Shown: piece by piece, positions 55,980 through 64,000 of the stretch | Layout of the letters: each line of letters starts with the position of its first letter | Position numbering within the stretch: position 1 is the stretch's first letter | NCBI RefSeq assembly: GCF_039540405.1 | Contig: NZ_BAABEY010000002.1 | Span: forward strand, 62,001 to 126,000 | Reading direction: 5' to 3' | Origin: Ravibacter arvi | GTDB lineage: Bacteria; Bacteroidota; Bacteroidia; Cytophagales; Spirosomataceae | Length of the DNA: 64,000 nucleotides | Program-made: the position numbers and the translations under genes | The notes under the pieces: generated by a model | Databases searched by the model: none | What the model saw: only the letters and a program-made list of their open reading frames with translations | What the model was told of the DNA's origin: nothing

Positions 55980-58900
55980 ATGGAGATAAAACCCATATCC
56001 CGCCACAAGGCGTGGTATGATTTGATCATGCCGCCTAACTTGTTGATGAAAATGAAACTGCTGACCTTTTTTCTGCTCGCGGCCCTCACCCAGGTATGGG
56101 GTACAGGGTATAGCCAGAAAATATCACTGGAAAAAAGAAATGTTACGCTGGAGTCGGCGCTGAAGGCCATAGAAAGCCAGACGAACTATCTTTTTCTGTA
56201 CGACCGGATCGAAATCCCGGTTCATCACCGGGTATCGGTGAACATCCGCGGGGAATCCATTGAAGAAACGTTAAAACAGCTTTTTGAAGGACTACCGCTG
56301 ACCTACAAAATTTTCAGGCACAATATTGTAATCAGGAAAAGTCAGAACAGCGCTGCTAAAAAGCTGCAATTCCAATCAAAACTGGAGCTGCAACGGCCCG
56401 GTTTGGCCCATATGGTGACCGGCAAGGTCACTGACGAAAGAGGGGAGGGCCTCCCGGGTGTCAGCATCCTCGTGAAGGGCACACAGACGGGTATGATATC
56501 GGACGTGGACGGCTCGTTCAGCATTGAAGTGCCGGGCCCGGGTGCGATCCTGGTTTTTTCCTTTGTCGGTTACCTGGGCCAGGAGCTGGCCGTCGGAGAG
56601 CGTACACATATCGAGATCAGCCTGAGGGTCGACACAAAATCATTGGAAGAGGTGGTGGTAGTAGGCTATGGCGGGACGCAGAAAGTTAACCTGACCGGCG
56701 CAATTTCGACGATCCAATATGACGACAAGTTGAACAACCGACCGGTTACGAACGCTTCGCAGGCTCTTGGCGGCACGGCGTCGGGGGTTTGGGTCAGCCA
56801 GAATTCGGGCAAGCCGGGCAGCGACGGCGCGCAGATACGTATCAGGGGCTGGGGCACACTCAACAATTCCAATCCGCTTATTATCGTCGACGGTGTGGAA
56901 GGCTCTTTTGATCAGCTCAATCCCTCTGACATTCAGTCGATTTCGGTGTTGAAAGACGCTGCGAGTGCTGCCATCTACGGTTCGAAGGCAGCGAATGGCG
57001 TCGTGCTGATTACTACAAAAATGGCTGCAGACAGCGACAAGATGCAGGTAAACGTTAATTCGTACGTGGGCATACAGTCGCTGGGTAGGCACTTTAGCCT
57101 CATCAATAACAGCGCGCAAAGTATGGAGCTGACCAATGCGGCGATGGCCAACAATGGTTCCAGCCCGATTTTTCCGCAACAGTTGATCGACAGTTACAAA
57201 TCCGGCGGGGATGCTTTCAAATATCCCAACACGGATTGGTTCAGGGAGTTGTTCGGCAACGCCCTGATCCAGCAAAACAACCTGTCCATCTCCGGTGCGT
57301 CGGGGAGGACCTCCACCTATCTTTCGCTTAACAACCTCAACCAGCAGGGCCTCGTTCCCAATACCAATTCCCGCAGGCTCGGCATTCGTGCCAATGTGGA
57401 CACCAGGGTCAACTCCTGGTTTAAACTGGCAGGAAGGCTGAGTTTTTTGAACCGCTTGTCGAAAGAGCCCTATGCCGATGTTCACTATGGCTCCCTCGGA
57501 AGGGTTTTCGAAATGCTTGGCGGCGCCACACCCTATACCGCAGCTTATGACCGCAAGGGGCGTTTCGGCTCTGTAGAGGCCTTTGACGAGGCGGGCGCCA
57601 TGTTGTACGACAACCGGAACCCGCTGATTGACGCTGCCAACGGGCGTACCACCACCCAGGACAACCTGATGATGATCAACACCACGGCAGACTTCAACAT
57701 TACCGAAGACCTGCTGTTCAAAACCACCTTTTCATCCAACGGCGCATGGAGCCTGGTTGACCGGTACAATACCAGTGTTTTTGGTTATACGGATTCCGGT
57801 ATCGAAACCACTACCCGCAACTATAACCGGGAAGGACTGGAGATGAACCGCGGCGCGGACTATTCGATGAATACCAACTTCTTTTCTACTCTTACCTGGT
57901 CGAAGGCATTTAACGGCCACGATTTCAAATTGCTCGCAGGTTTTCAGAACGAAAGTAATAAGATACAGAATGTATTTGCCCGGCGCAACAACCCGCCCAA
58001 AGAGGGGCTGACCCAGGTCGACGCCGGAACGGCGGGTATCCAGGGGACCGGCAATATGAACCGCCTGCGCATTTTATCTTATTTCGGACGGGTCAATTAC
58101 GCGCTCAAAGACAAGTACCTCTTCGAGGCCAACTTCCGGGCAGACGGTTCTTCCCGGTTCCGAAAAGGCAGCCGGTGGGGGTATTTCCCTGGTGTCTCAC
58201 TCGGATGGAGGGTTTCGGAAGAGGCGTTTTTACGCCATTCCGACCTGGTTTCCAACCTGAAGCTGCGGGCTTCATGGGGAAAGCTGGGTAACCAGAATGT
58301 GGCCAGCTACGCGCCGTACCTGACTATAATAGATCAAAGTAACCTGCTCAGCAACAGCTTCGGCGGGGCATTTGCACCCGGGATGGCGATTACGTCGCTC
58401 GTCGATGAAAATATTTCCTGGGAGCAGACTTCTACCCTGGATATCGGGGTGGAGGCCGGCTTCTGGAACAACCGCGTTTCGGTTGAGGCGGACTATTTCA
58501 GAAAGAACACCACCGACATCCTGGTACAATTGCCGATACCCCTTGTGCTTGGCGGCCTGACCGCTCCTTTTGAAAACAAGGGGGCCATGCAGAATGACGG
58601 TGTGGAAGTTATCCTGAATTACCGCAATATCTCCCCGGGGGCAGACCGCCTCAAAGTCGACGTAGGCTTCAATCTGACCTACATTAAAAACAAAGTGACG
58701 GACTTCGGTACCGAACGATCGCCGGATCAGCTGTTTCTCATCCGCGAGGGGTATTCTTTCCGCGAACTTTACGGGTACAAAACGGAGGGCATTTACCAGT
58801 CGGATGCAGAAGCAAAGGAGCATATGTATGCCAACGGGTTTGTACCGCGGGCCGGCAACCTGAAGTTCCGGGACGTGAACAACGACGGAAGGATGGATTA

Positions 58901-59411
58901 CCAGGACAAACAGTCACTGGGGAATACCATACCTAAATTTACCTACGGCATTTCCCCTTCGTTCAAGTACAAAGGGTTCGATCTGAATATCCTGCTGCAG
59001 GGCGTTAGCGGGGTCAACCTGTTTAACCGCAACATTTTTACCAACCTGGCTTTCGAAAATCGCGTCATCCAAACCCGGTGGCTGGATGCCTGGACGCCTG
59101 AAAACAGCGGGTCAGAGTTGCCTATGGCACGATTTGACGATTCCTGGAACAGCGCGGATTCTGACTTCTGGGTAGTGAACGGCAGCTTTATGAAAGTCAA
59201 AAATCTGCAATTGGGCTACGGATTGCCCGGCAAAATTACCGAACGGCTGAAGGTTCAGAAAGCATACCTGTACCTGAACGCGCAAAATCTCTGGACGATC
59301 GCGAGCAAAGAATACGACGGGTATGACCCTGAACGAAACACGTTCGACGCGGGGGCTGCGATATATCCCGTTCCGAGAATTCTGTCATTTGGTGTCAATT
59401 TAAATTTTTAG
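55980..59411 (+). CDS. SusC-family TonB-dependent transducer with STN domain (right sulfatase PUL)
   Basis: I chose the ATG at 55980 (MEIKPISRHKAWYDLIMPPN), the usual long leader of this group, over an upstream in-frame start, giving 1143 residues. The signal helix is at about 26-41. An STN domain at about 52-118 (YLFLYDRIEIPVHHRVSVNI) is followed by a carboxypeptidase-regulatory-like domain at about 146-216, LEEVVVVGYG at 222-231, then plug and barrel ending SFGVNLNF. The STN domain and upstream fecR predict trans-envelope signalling, so substrate binding should induce the locus. susD follows after 3 bp. Confidence 0.95.
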   Translation: MEIKPISRHKAWYDLIMPPNLLMKMKLLTFFLLAALTQVWGTGYSQKISLEKRNVTLESALKAIESQTNYLFLYDRIEIPVHHRVSVNIRGESIEETLKQLFEGLPLTYKIFRHNIVIRKSQNSAAKKLQFQSKLELQRPGLAHMVTGKVTDERGEGLPGVSILVKGTQTGMISDVDGSFSIEVPGPGAILVFSFVGYLGQELAVGERTHIEISLRVDTKSLEEVVVVGYGGTQKVNLTGAISTIQYDDKLNNRPVTNASQALGGTASGVWVSQNSGKPGSDGAQIRIRGWGTLNNSNPLIIVDGVEGSFDQLNPSDIQSISVLKDAASAAIYGSKAANGVVLITTKMAADSDKMQVNVNSYVGIQSLGRHFSLINNSAQSMELTNAAMANNGSSPIFPQQLIDSYKSGGDAFKYPNTDWFRELFGNALIQQNNLSISGASGRTSTYLSLNNLNQQGLVPNTNSRRLGIRANVDTRVNSWFKLAGRLSFLNRLSKEPYADVHYGSLGRVFEMLGGATPYTAAYDRKGRFGSVEAFDEAGAMLYDNRNPLIDAANGRTTTQDNLMMINTTADFNITEDLLFKTTFSSNGAWSLVDRYNTSVFGYTDSGIETTTRNYNREGLEMNRGADYSMNTNFFSTLTWSKAFNGHDFKLLAGFQNESNKIQNVFARRNNPPKEGLTQVDAGTAGIQGTGNMNRLRILSYFGRVNYALKDKYLFEANFRADGSSRFRKGSRWGYFPGVSLGWRVSEEAFLRHSDLVSNLKLRASWGKLGNQNVASYAPYLTIIDQSNLLSNSFGGAFAPGMAITSLVDENISWEQTSTLDIGVEAGFWNNRVSVEADYFRKNTTDILVQLPIPLVLGGLTAPFENKGAMQNDGVEVILNYRNISPGADRLKVDVGFNLTYIKNKVTDFGTERSPDQLFLIREGYSFRELYGYKTEGIYQSDAEAKEHMYANGFVPRAGNLKFRDVNNDGRMDYQDKQSLGNTIPKFTYGISPSFKYKGFDLNILLQGVSGVNLFNRNIFTNLAFENRVIQTRWLDAWTPENSGSELPMARFDDSWNSADSDFWVVNGSFMKVKNLQLGYGLPGKITERLKVQKAYLYLNAQNLWTIASKEYDGYDPERNTFDAGAAIYPVPRILSFGVNLNF

Positions 59412-59414
59412 GCC

Positions 59415-60959
59415 ATGTTCAAAAGACTGATATACTTATTCCTGTTTTTCGGCGCGTCGGGTTGTGCCGATTACCTGGAGGTGTTTCCTGAAGACAAGAT
59501 CACCTCCGCCCGTTTTCCGGAAAATGAAACGGACATCCTGTACACGCTGAATGGCGTTTACTCGCTGCTGAAGGAAAACTCTATCTATAACCAGGGATTG
59601 TTCGGGTTTGGCGTGCTTGACGGCGCCACGCCCAATGCATTCAACTGGGGCAATACACCCATTGCCAAGATGGGCAACGGGCAGCTCTCCTCGTCAGACG
59701 GCGACGTGGTTACCTACCGCTGGACCCGCGCTTACGCCATTATCTTCAGGGCCAATTACCTGTTGAAGATACTGGACCAGGTAGATCTGCCTGACGACAA
59801 GCGTAAGGTCTACGCCGGCGAAGCACATTTTTTGAGAGGCCTGGCCTACTCCCTGCTGGCCGATACTTACGGCGGCGTTCCGCTCATCACCACGGCCATA
59901 TCGGCCGACGAGGCCAAGAGCCTCGTGCGTGCCTCTCTTGATGAAACCTGGAGCCAGGTCATCTCTGATTACGACGTGGCGATCAATAACCTTGCTGTTA
60001 AGGCGCCGCAAAAAGGACGGGCTACGAAAGGTGCTGCCATGGCGATGAAAATGAGGGCCTGGTTGTATCAAAACAAGTATGATAAAGTGCTGGAGATGGC
60101 TACGCAGATAGAAGGATTAAACACTTACAGCTTGTTCCCGAGCTACGAAGGCCTGTTTAAAAAGGAGAACGAAAACAATGCGGAGGTGATTTTCGATATC
60201 CAGTACATCCGCGGCGAAAACAGCCAGGGTTCTTTTCATGACCAGTATTGCGGTACAGGAACCGGCAGCTTTACCAGGGGAAGCCGCTACGTCCCTACCG
60301 ACGACCTGGTAGATGCCTACGAGACCATTGACGGTTCTCCCGTAGATCCCAAAGACAGGTTCAAGAACCGGGACCCGCGGCTGCAGTTCACCATCGTGAT
60401 CCCCGGCTCGTATATCCTGGGTTTCCAGTTCCCGAATTACATCTATCCCGGCGGCGCGTTTAACCATCCGGGGAACCGGCTTAAACACCTGAGCAGCCGC
60501 AAATACAGGGAAAACAATATGGCAGACCTCCCGGTTTCAGGTCAGTCGGAGATCAATGACATTGTAATGCGGTATGCCGATGTGCTGCTGTCCAAAGCGG
60601 AGGCTATGATTGAGCTGAACCGGGATATCCCGGGAGCGATTGCCCTGATCAACCGGATCCGGAACGAGCGGGCCGACGTAAAAATCTCTGCGCTGCCGGG
60701 AACCCTGTCGCAGGCCGAAGCCCGCCGGAAGCTGAGGCACGAGAGAAGAATAGAATTTGCCCTGGAAGGCTTGTATTGGTCTGACATCAGGCGGTGGAAC
60801 ATCGGGAAAGATATTTACCCGCTGACGATCAGGGACCACCTCGGCGGAGTGATTGAAACGAGGTTCCCGGCCGGGTATCTGGAGTATTACAATCTGCTTC
60901 CTATCCCTGTCGGGGAAATCTCGCTGAATCCCGGTCTTAACCAAAACCCGAAATGGTAA
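59415..60959 (+). CDS. SusD/RagB-family outer-membrane lipoprotein (right sulfatase PUL)
   Basis: This 514-residue protein begins MFKRLIYLFLFFGASGC (lipobox Cys17) and LEVFPEDKITSARFPENETD. SusD marks include HFLRGLAYSLLADTYGGVPL, INRIRNERADVKI, RRKLRHERRIEFALEGLYWS and the C-terminus NPGLNQNPKW. It starts 3 bp after the susC stop and ends 7 bp before the next sulfatase gene, so the operon is very compact. It should bind the sulfated substrate at the surface together with SusC. Confidence 0.95.
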   Translation: MFKRLIYLFLFFGASGCADYLEVFPEDKITSARFPENETDILYTLNGVYSLLKENSIYNQGLFGFGVLDGATPNAFNWGNTPIAKMGNGQLSSSDGDVVTYRWTRAYAIIFRANYLLKILDQVDLPDDKRKVYAGEAHFLRGLAYSLLADTYGGVPLITTAISADEAKSLVRASLDETWSQVISDYDVAINNLAVKAPQKGRATKGAAMAMKMRAWLYQNKYDKVLEMATQIEGLNTYSLFPSYEGLFKKENENNAEVIFDIQYIRGENSQGSFHDQYCGTGTGSFTRGSRYVPTDDLVDAYETIDGSPVDPKDRFKNRDPRLQFTIVIPGSYILGFQFPNYIYPGGAFNHPGNRLKHLSSRKYRENNMADLPVSGQSEINDIVMRYADVLLSKAEAMIELNRDIPGAIALINRIRNERADVKISALPGTLSQAEARRKLRHERRIEFALEGLYWSDIRRWNIGKDIYPLTIRDHLGGVIETRFPAGYLEYYNLLPIPVGEISLNPGLNQNPKW

Positions 60960-60966
60960 TATCTCC

Positions 60967-62316
60967 ATGATTAGCAAGCTTACGAAGTGTATCCTGTTGT
61001 TTCTGCTGGCGCCGCCGATGGTGTTCGCGCAGTCTCAAAAAACCAATATTCTCGTCATTCTCACGGACGACCTGGGCTTTAATGACGTTTCGTATTACAA
61101 CCAGGGAGACGTAAGAACGCCCCATATAGACGCCTTGTGCAGGGACGGGGTCCGGTTTGACAGTTTTTACGCCAATTCTCCGGTGTGTTCGCCGACGCGC
61201 GCCGCACTGATGACCGGCCGTTACCCTGACGCGGTGGGCGTGCCCGGTTTGATCAGGTACCACAAGCATGATAACTGGGGCTACCTGAAGCCTGATGTTC
61301 CGCTTATGCCGGGCGTTCTGAAAAGGTACGGCTACACCACCGCCCTGGTGGGGAAGTGGAATTTAGGATTGGAAGCGCCGAATTTACCCAATCAAAAGGG
61401 CTTCGACTACTTTCACGGCTGGCTGGAGGATATGATGGAGGATTACCATGATCATAAGCGGCATGGAGTCAATTTTATGCGTAAAAACGACAGTATTATC
61501 TATCCTCAAGGGCATGCTACTGATTTGTTTACCGACTGGTCGGTTGATTATATCCGTAAAGCCGCGCAGGGAACCGCTCCTTTCTTTCTGTACCTGGCTT
61601 ACAATGCACCCCATTTTCCTGTTCAGCCGCCTAAGGCCTGGTACGACAAGGTCATGGCCAGACAGCCGGGAATAGACCCCAAACGGGCAAAGCTGGTGGC
61701 TTTGATCGAGCACCTGGATGATGGAATAGGCCGGGTGGTGAAGGCTTTGAAAGAATCGGGCCGGTACGACAATACACTGATCCTGTTCCTGAGCGACAAC
61801 GGCGGAAACCTGGATGACCTGGCCAACAACCAACCTTACCGGAACGGGAAGCAGAGCATGTATGAAGGCGGGATCCGCATCCCGGCGTTTGCTACCTGGC
61901 CCGCCCGGATTGCCAGGGGAACGGCTTCAAATGAAAAGCTGATGACCATGGATGTGCTACCGACTCTGCAGGCGATTGTTTCCGGACAGGAGGGCGACGG
62001 TTACGATGGGACGAGTTTTGCCGATATACTTTTTAACAGCAAGACGAAAATGCAAAAAAGATCCCTGTACTTTGTGAGAAGAGAAGGAGGACTGCGATAC
62101 GGCGGCAAGGACTACCATGCGCTGATTGATGATGGATGGAAATTATTGCAGAATAGTCCTTATGCTCCCCTGGAACTCTATCATTTGGAGGCCGACCCCT
62201 ATGAAAAGGAAAACCTCGCGGACCGGGAGCCGCAAAAAGTAAATGCTTTGAACAAATTATTAATGACTTATATCCAAAAGGGCGGCCAGACACCCTGGCA
62301 GCGGCCCGAGAGGTAG
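60967..62316 (+). CDS. Sulfatase (right PUL, first)
   Basis: This 449-residue S1-family sulfatase has signal peptide MISKLTKCILLFLLAPPMVF. TNILVILTDDLGFNDVS holds metal-binding Asp residues, CSPTRAALMTG is the canonical site with Cys74 as predicted formylglycine, and VGKWNLGLEAPNLPNQKGFD is present. LFLSDNGGNLDDLANNQPYR and the NGKQSMYEGGIRIPAFATWP segment match N-acetylgalactosamine-6-sulfatase/arylsulfatase-like members. It is 7 bp after susD. The substrate position is not predictable from sequence alone. Confidence 0.93.
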   Translation: MISKLTKCILLFLLAPPMVFAQSQKTNILVILTDDLGFNDVSYYNQGDVRTPHIDALCRDGVRFDSFYANSPVCSPTRAALMTGRYPDAVGVPGLIRYHKHDNWGYLKPDVPLMPGVLKRYGYTTALVGKWNLGLEAPNLPNQKGFDYFHGWLEDMMEDYHDHKRHGVNFMRKNDSIIYPQGHATDLFTDWSVDYIRKAAQGTAPFFLYLAYNAPHFPVQPPKAWYDKVMARQPGIDPKRAKLVALIEHLDDGIGRVVKALKESGRYDNTLILFLSDNGGNLDDLANNQPYRNGKQSMYEGGIRIPAFATWPARIARGTASNEKLMTMDVLPTLQAIVSGQEGDGYDGTSFADILFNSKTKMQKRSLYFVRREGGLRYGGKDYHALIDDGWKLLQNSPYAPLELYHLEADPYEKENLADREPQKVNALNKLLMTYIQKGGQTPWQRPER

Positions 62317-62386
62317 GTGTGAGGTATGAGGCTTGAGATGTGAGCGGCAATACCCCTCACACCTCACCCCTCACACCTCACCCCTC
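62316..62386. repeat. GTGAGG-type inverted and direct repeats between sulfatase genes
   Basis: GGTGTGAGG (62316-62324) is inverted relative to CCTCACACC at 62355-62363 and 62369-62377. The right side is a 14-bp direct repeat CCCCTCACACCTCA (62353-62366, 62367-62380) plus a partial third unit. The RNA could fold into two alternative hairpins. Related GTGAG runs occur near susD genes at 4181 and 9993. Confidence 0.6.
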
Positions 62387-62399
62387 AAATCCCATTCCT

Positions 62400-63803
62400 A
62401 TGAAAAAACTCAAATGTTTTATCTTTTCCGCTTTTGCGCTGTGCGCGCAACAGGCGATTGGCCAGCATAAGCATAGCGATCAATCTCCCAATTTTATTGT
62501 CATTTTTACAGACGACCAGGGGTACGGGGATCTGGGATGTTTCGGACACCCTACGATCAAAACGCCGTTTATTGACAAAATGGCGTCAGAGGGGCAGAAG
62601 TGGACCAACTTTTACGTCGCTTCCAACGTGTGCACGCCCTCCCGCTTCGGCCTGATGACCGGCAGGCTGCCGGTTCGCGGCGGTATGGAGGGGCCGGATG
62701 CGAGAAGGGTGCTTTTCCCGGATTCGGAGGGCGGTATTCCTGAAAAGGAGCTGACCATAGCCGAATTGCTGAAAACGAAAAATTACAGCACAGCCTGTGT
62801 CGGAAAATGGCACCTGGGGCATTTGCCCCAATATTCTCCCAATGCCAACGGTTTCGACTATTATTATGGCATTCCTTATTCCAACGACATGGACCGGAAC
62901 AAGGAATATGCCTATGACCGCTTCCAGAAGACCAACCCGGACATCAGGGGCTTCAACGTGCCGATTATGAGAAACGGGAAGGAAATTGAACGGCCTGCAG
63001 AGCAGTCGACGCTGACCCGGCGGTATACGGAAGAGTCGGTCAGGTTTATAAAAGAACATAAATCCAAACCGTTTTTCCTGTACCTGGCGCATAGCATGCC
63101 GCATATCCCGCTCTATGCCAACGACGCTTTCAAAGGCAAGAGTGAAAGAGGCTTGTATGGCGATGTGATCGAAGAGATAGACTGGAGCGTAGGCGAGATT
63201 TTTAAGACCCTCCGGGCAGAGGGACTGGACAAAAATACCTATGTCGTGTTTACTACCGACAACGGCCCGTGGCTGGTATTTGGGGAGAATGGCGGCTCGG
63301 CCGGGCTTTTGTACGGCGGTAAGGGAACCAGCTACGAGGGTGGGCAGCGCGTGCCCTGTGTGATCTGGGGCAAAGATGTTAAACCCGGCGTGGTTTCGAA
63401 AATGGGTAGCACACTTGATCTATTACCCACCATTTGCCGGTTGGCAGGCGTGAAGCAACCCCAAGACCGTGTGCTCGACGGGTACGACCTGTCGCCTGTT
63501 TTCCGCGGCGAAAGCGCCGCTCCCAGGGAAGTGATGTACTTCTATCATGGAACCGAATTGTTTGCCGTCAGAAAAGGTGCGCACAAGCTGTACTTCAAAT
63601 CCAACAACCCGCAAGGGTATCCGCCCAAAATTGAAGTATTGCAAACGCCCACCTTATTCAACGTGATGACCGACCCTTCCGAGCGGTTTGATATTGCGGG
63701 GACCAATCCCGCCCTGGTAAGCGAGCTTAAAAAAGCTGCGGAGACGCACCGCGGGACCATAGAGGAAGTCCCCAATCAGCTGACGAAAGGCTGGAAGAAA
63801 TGA
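62400..63803 (+). CDS. Sulfatase, arylsulfatase A-like (right PUL, second)
   Basis: The start is the ATG at 62400 (MKKLKCFIFSAFALCAQQAI, a signal peptide), giving 467 residues; the in-frame upstream start lies in the repeat and is rejected. NFIVIFTDDQGYGDLGCFG carries metal-binding Asp residues. CTPSRFGLMTG holds predicted formylglycine Cys78. KWHLGHLPQYSPNANGFDYY, VFTTDNGPWLVFGENGGSAG and KGTSYEGGQRVPCVIWG complete the arylsulfatase A-like pattern. It is the last gene of the right PUL, closed by the hairpin terminator at 63818-63848. Confidence 0.93.
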   Translation: MKKLKCFIFSAFALCAQQAIGQHKHSDQSPNFIVIFTDDQGYGDLGCFGHPTIKTPFIDKMASEGQKWTNFYVASNVCTPSRFGLMTGRLPVRGGMEGPDARRVLFPDSEGGIPEKELTIAELLKTKNYSTACVGKWHLGHLPQYSPNANGFDYYYGIPYSNDMDRNKEYAYDRFQKTNPDIRGFNVPIMRNGKEIERPAEQSTLTRRYTEESVRFIKEHKSKPFFLYLAHSMPHIPLYANDAFKGKSERGLYGDVIEEIDWSVGEIFKTLRAEGLDKNTYVVFTTDNGPWLVFGENGGSAGLLYGGKGTSYEGGQRVPCVIWGKDVKPGVVSKMGSTLDLLPTICRLAGVKQPQDRVLDGYDLSPVFRGESAAPREVMYFYHGTELFAVRKGAHKLYFKSNNPQGYPPKIEVLQTPTLFNVMTDPSERFDIAGTNPALVSELKKAAETHRGTIEEVPNQLTKGWKK

Positions 63804-63817
63804 TGCCGCAACGGATT

Positions 63818-63848
63818 GAAAAAGGGGTTTCGCAAGAAACCCTTTTTC
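63818..63848. terminator. Bidirectional hairpin terminator after the right PUL
   Basis: GAAAAAGGGGTTTC (63818-63831) and GAAACCCTTTTTC (63836-63848) pair around GCAA with one bulge. The A-run and T-run on the two sides allow action in both directions. This suits a convergent gene entering from the right. Confidence 0.8.
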
Positions 63849-63978
63849 ATTTGCGGTATTTCCTGCCAAACCAGATTGAAACTTTACCACCGTAAGGAAA
63901 GTAATTGCGGGAAGCTTTTTTAGCGTAGTCGGCGTTGCTGCCGGGCAGGCTTACTTTGACGAACTGAAATCTTGTAAA
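63847..63978 (-). pseudogene. Possible 3' end of a convergent gene, with an upstream in-frame stop
   Basis: On the minus strand a 43-codon open stretch ends in TGA at 63849-63847 and reads like a basic C-terminus (NYFPYGGKVSIWFGRKYRK). It has no start codon and an in-frame TGA at 63981-63979. The bidirectional terminator overlapping its stop argues for a real gene ending here, which would then be broken or frameshifted near 63980. Only 22 more bases are available, so this may also be chance. Confidence 0.3.
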
Positions 63979-64000
63979 TCAATTCCATAATTCCGTAACA

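Noticed and set aside
62353..62386. CRISPR or microsatellite in the CCCCTCACACCTCA repeat
   Set aside because: Only two and a half abutting 14-bp units; the inverted copy upstream fits a hairpin-type intergenic repeat better.

Overview
The window reads as a chromosomal segment of a Bacteroidota bacterium. The evidence is four SusC/SusD pairs, two ECF sigma/FecR pairs, 7TMR-DISM and propeller-type sensor kinases, A-rich translation starts without clear Shine-Dalgarno sites, and several matches to the Bacteroidota -7 promoter element TAnnTTTG. Base composition near 50% GC, together with PSD1/DUF1501 genes and many sulfatases, would fit a free-living Cytophagales member such as Dyadobacter or Spirosoma. 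That placement is inference. I saw no rRNA, tRNA, insertion sequence, phage gene or CRISPR array.

Left arm (1-19.8 kb). A 5'-truncated GH36-like glycosidase faces a susC/susD pair. This susC carries an in-frame amber codon just after its signal peptide and is annotated as a broken gene. Next come a small lipoprotein and a second susC/susD pair without STN domains. Across a 578-bp divergent spacer with two LacI-type operator palindromes lies a three-gene cassette of planctomycete-like proteins: PSD1 (DUF1549/DUF1553 with haem c motifs), DUF1501 with a Tat signal, and a mosaic membrane cytochrome.

Two sulfatase PULs in mirror image (19.8-31.7 kb on minus, 53.8-63.8 kb on plus). Each runs ECF sigma, FecR anti-sigma, STN-bearing SusC, SusD, then sulfatases (three on the left, two on the right). 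This is the usual layout of trans-envelope-signalled uptake systems for sulfated glycans. Two left-hand sulfatases are close paralogues with an unusual formylglycine-site context.

Central island (31.9-53.5 kb). A LytTR/7TMR-DISM two-component system sits beside an OmpA-like protein and a lipoprotein. Next is a tight four-gene minus-strand operon encoding an outer-membrane barrel, a 1943-aa TANFOR-like/carboxypeptidase-regulatory-repeat surface protein, an FN3-type protein and an FN3-like repeat lipoprotein. Its promoter region also holds a REP-like hairpin cluster. A propeller-type sensor kinase with a NarL-type regulator and a chromosomal subclass B1 metallo-beta-lactamase complete the island. 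The four-gene operon and the PSD1/DUF1501 cassette are the best candidates for poorly described systems.
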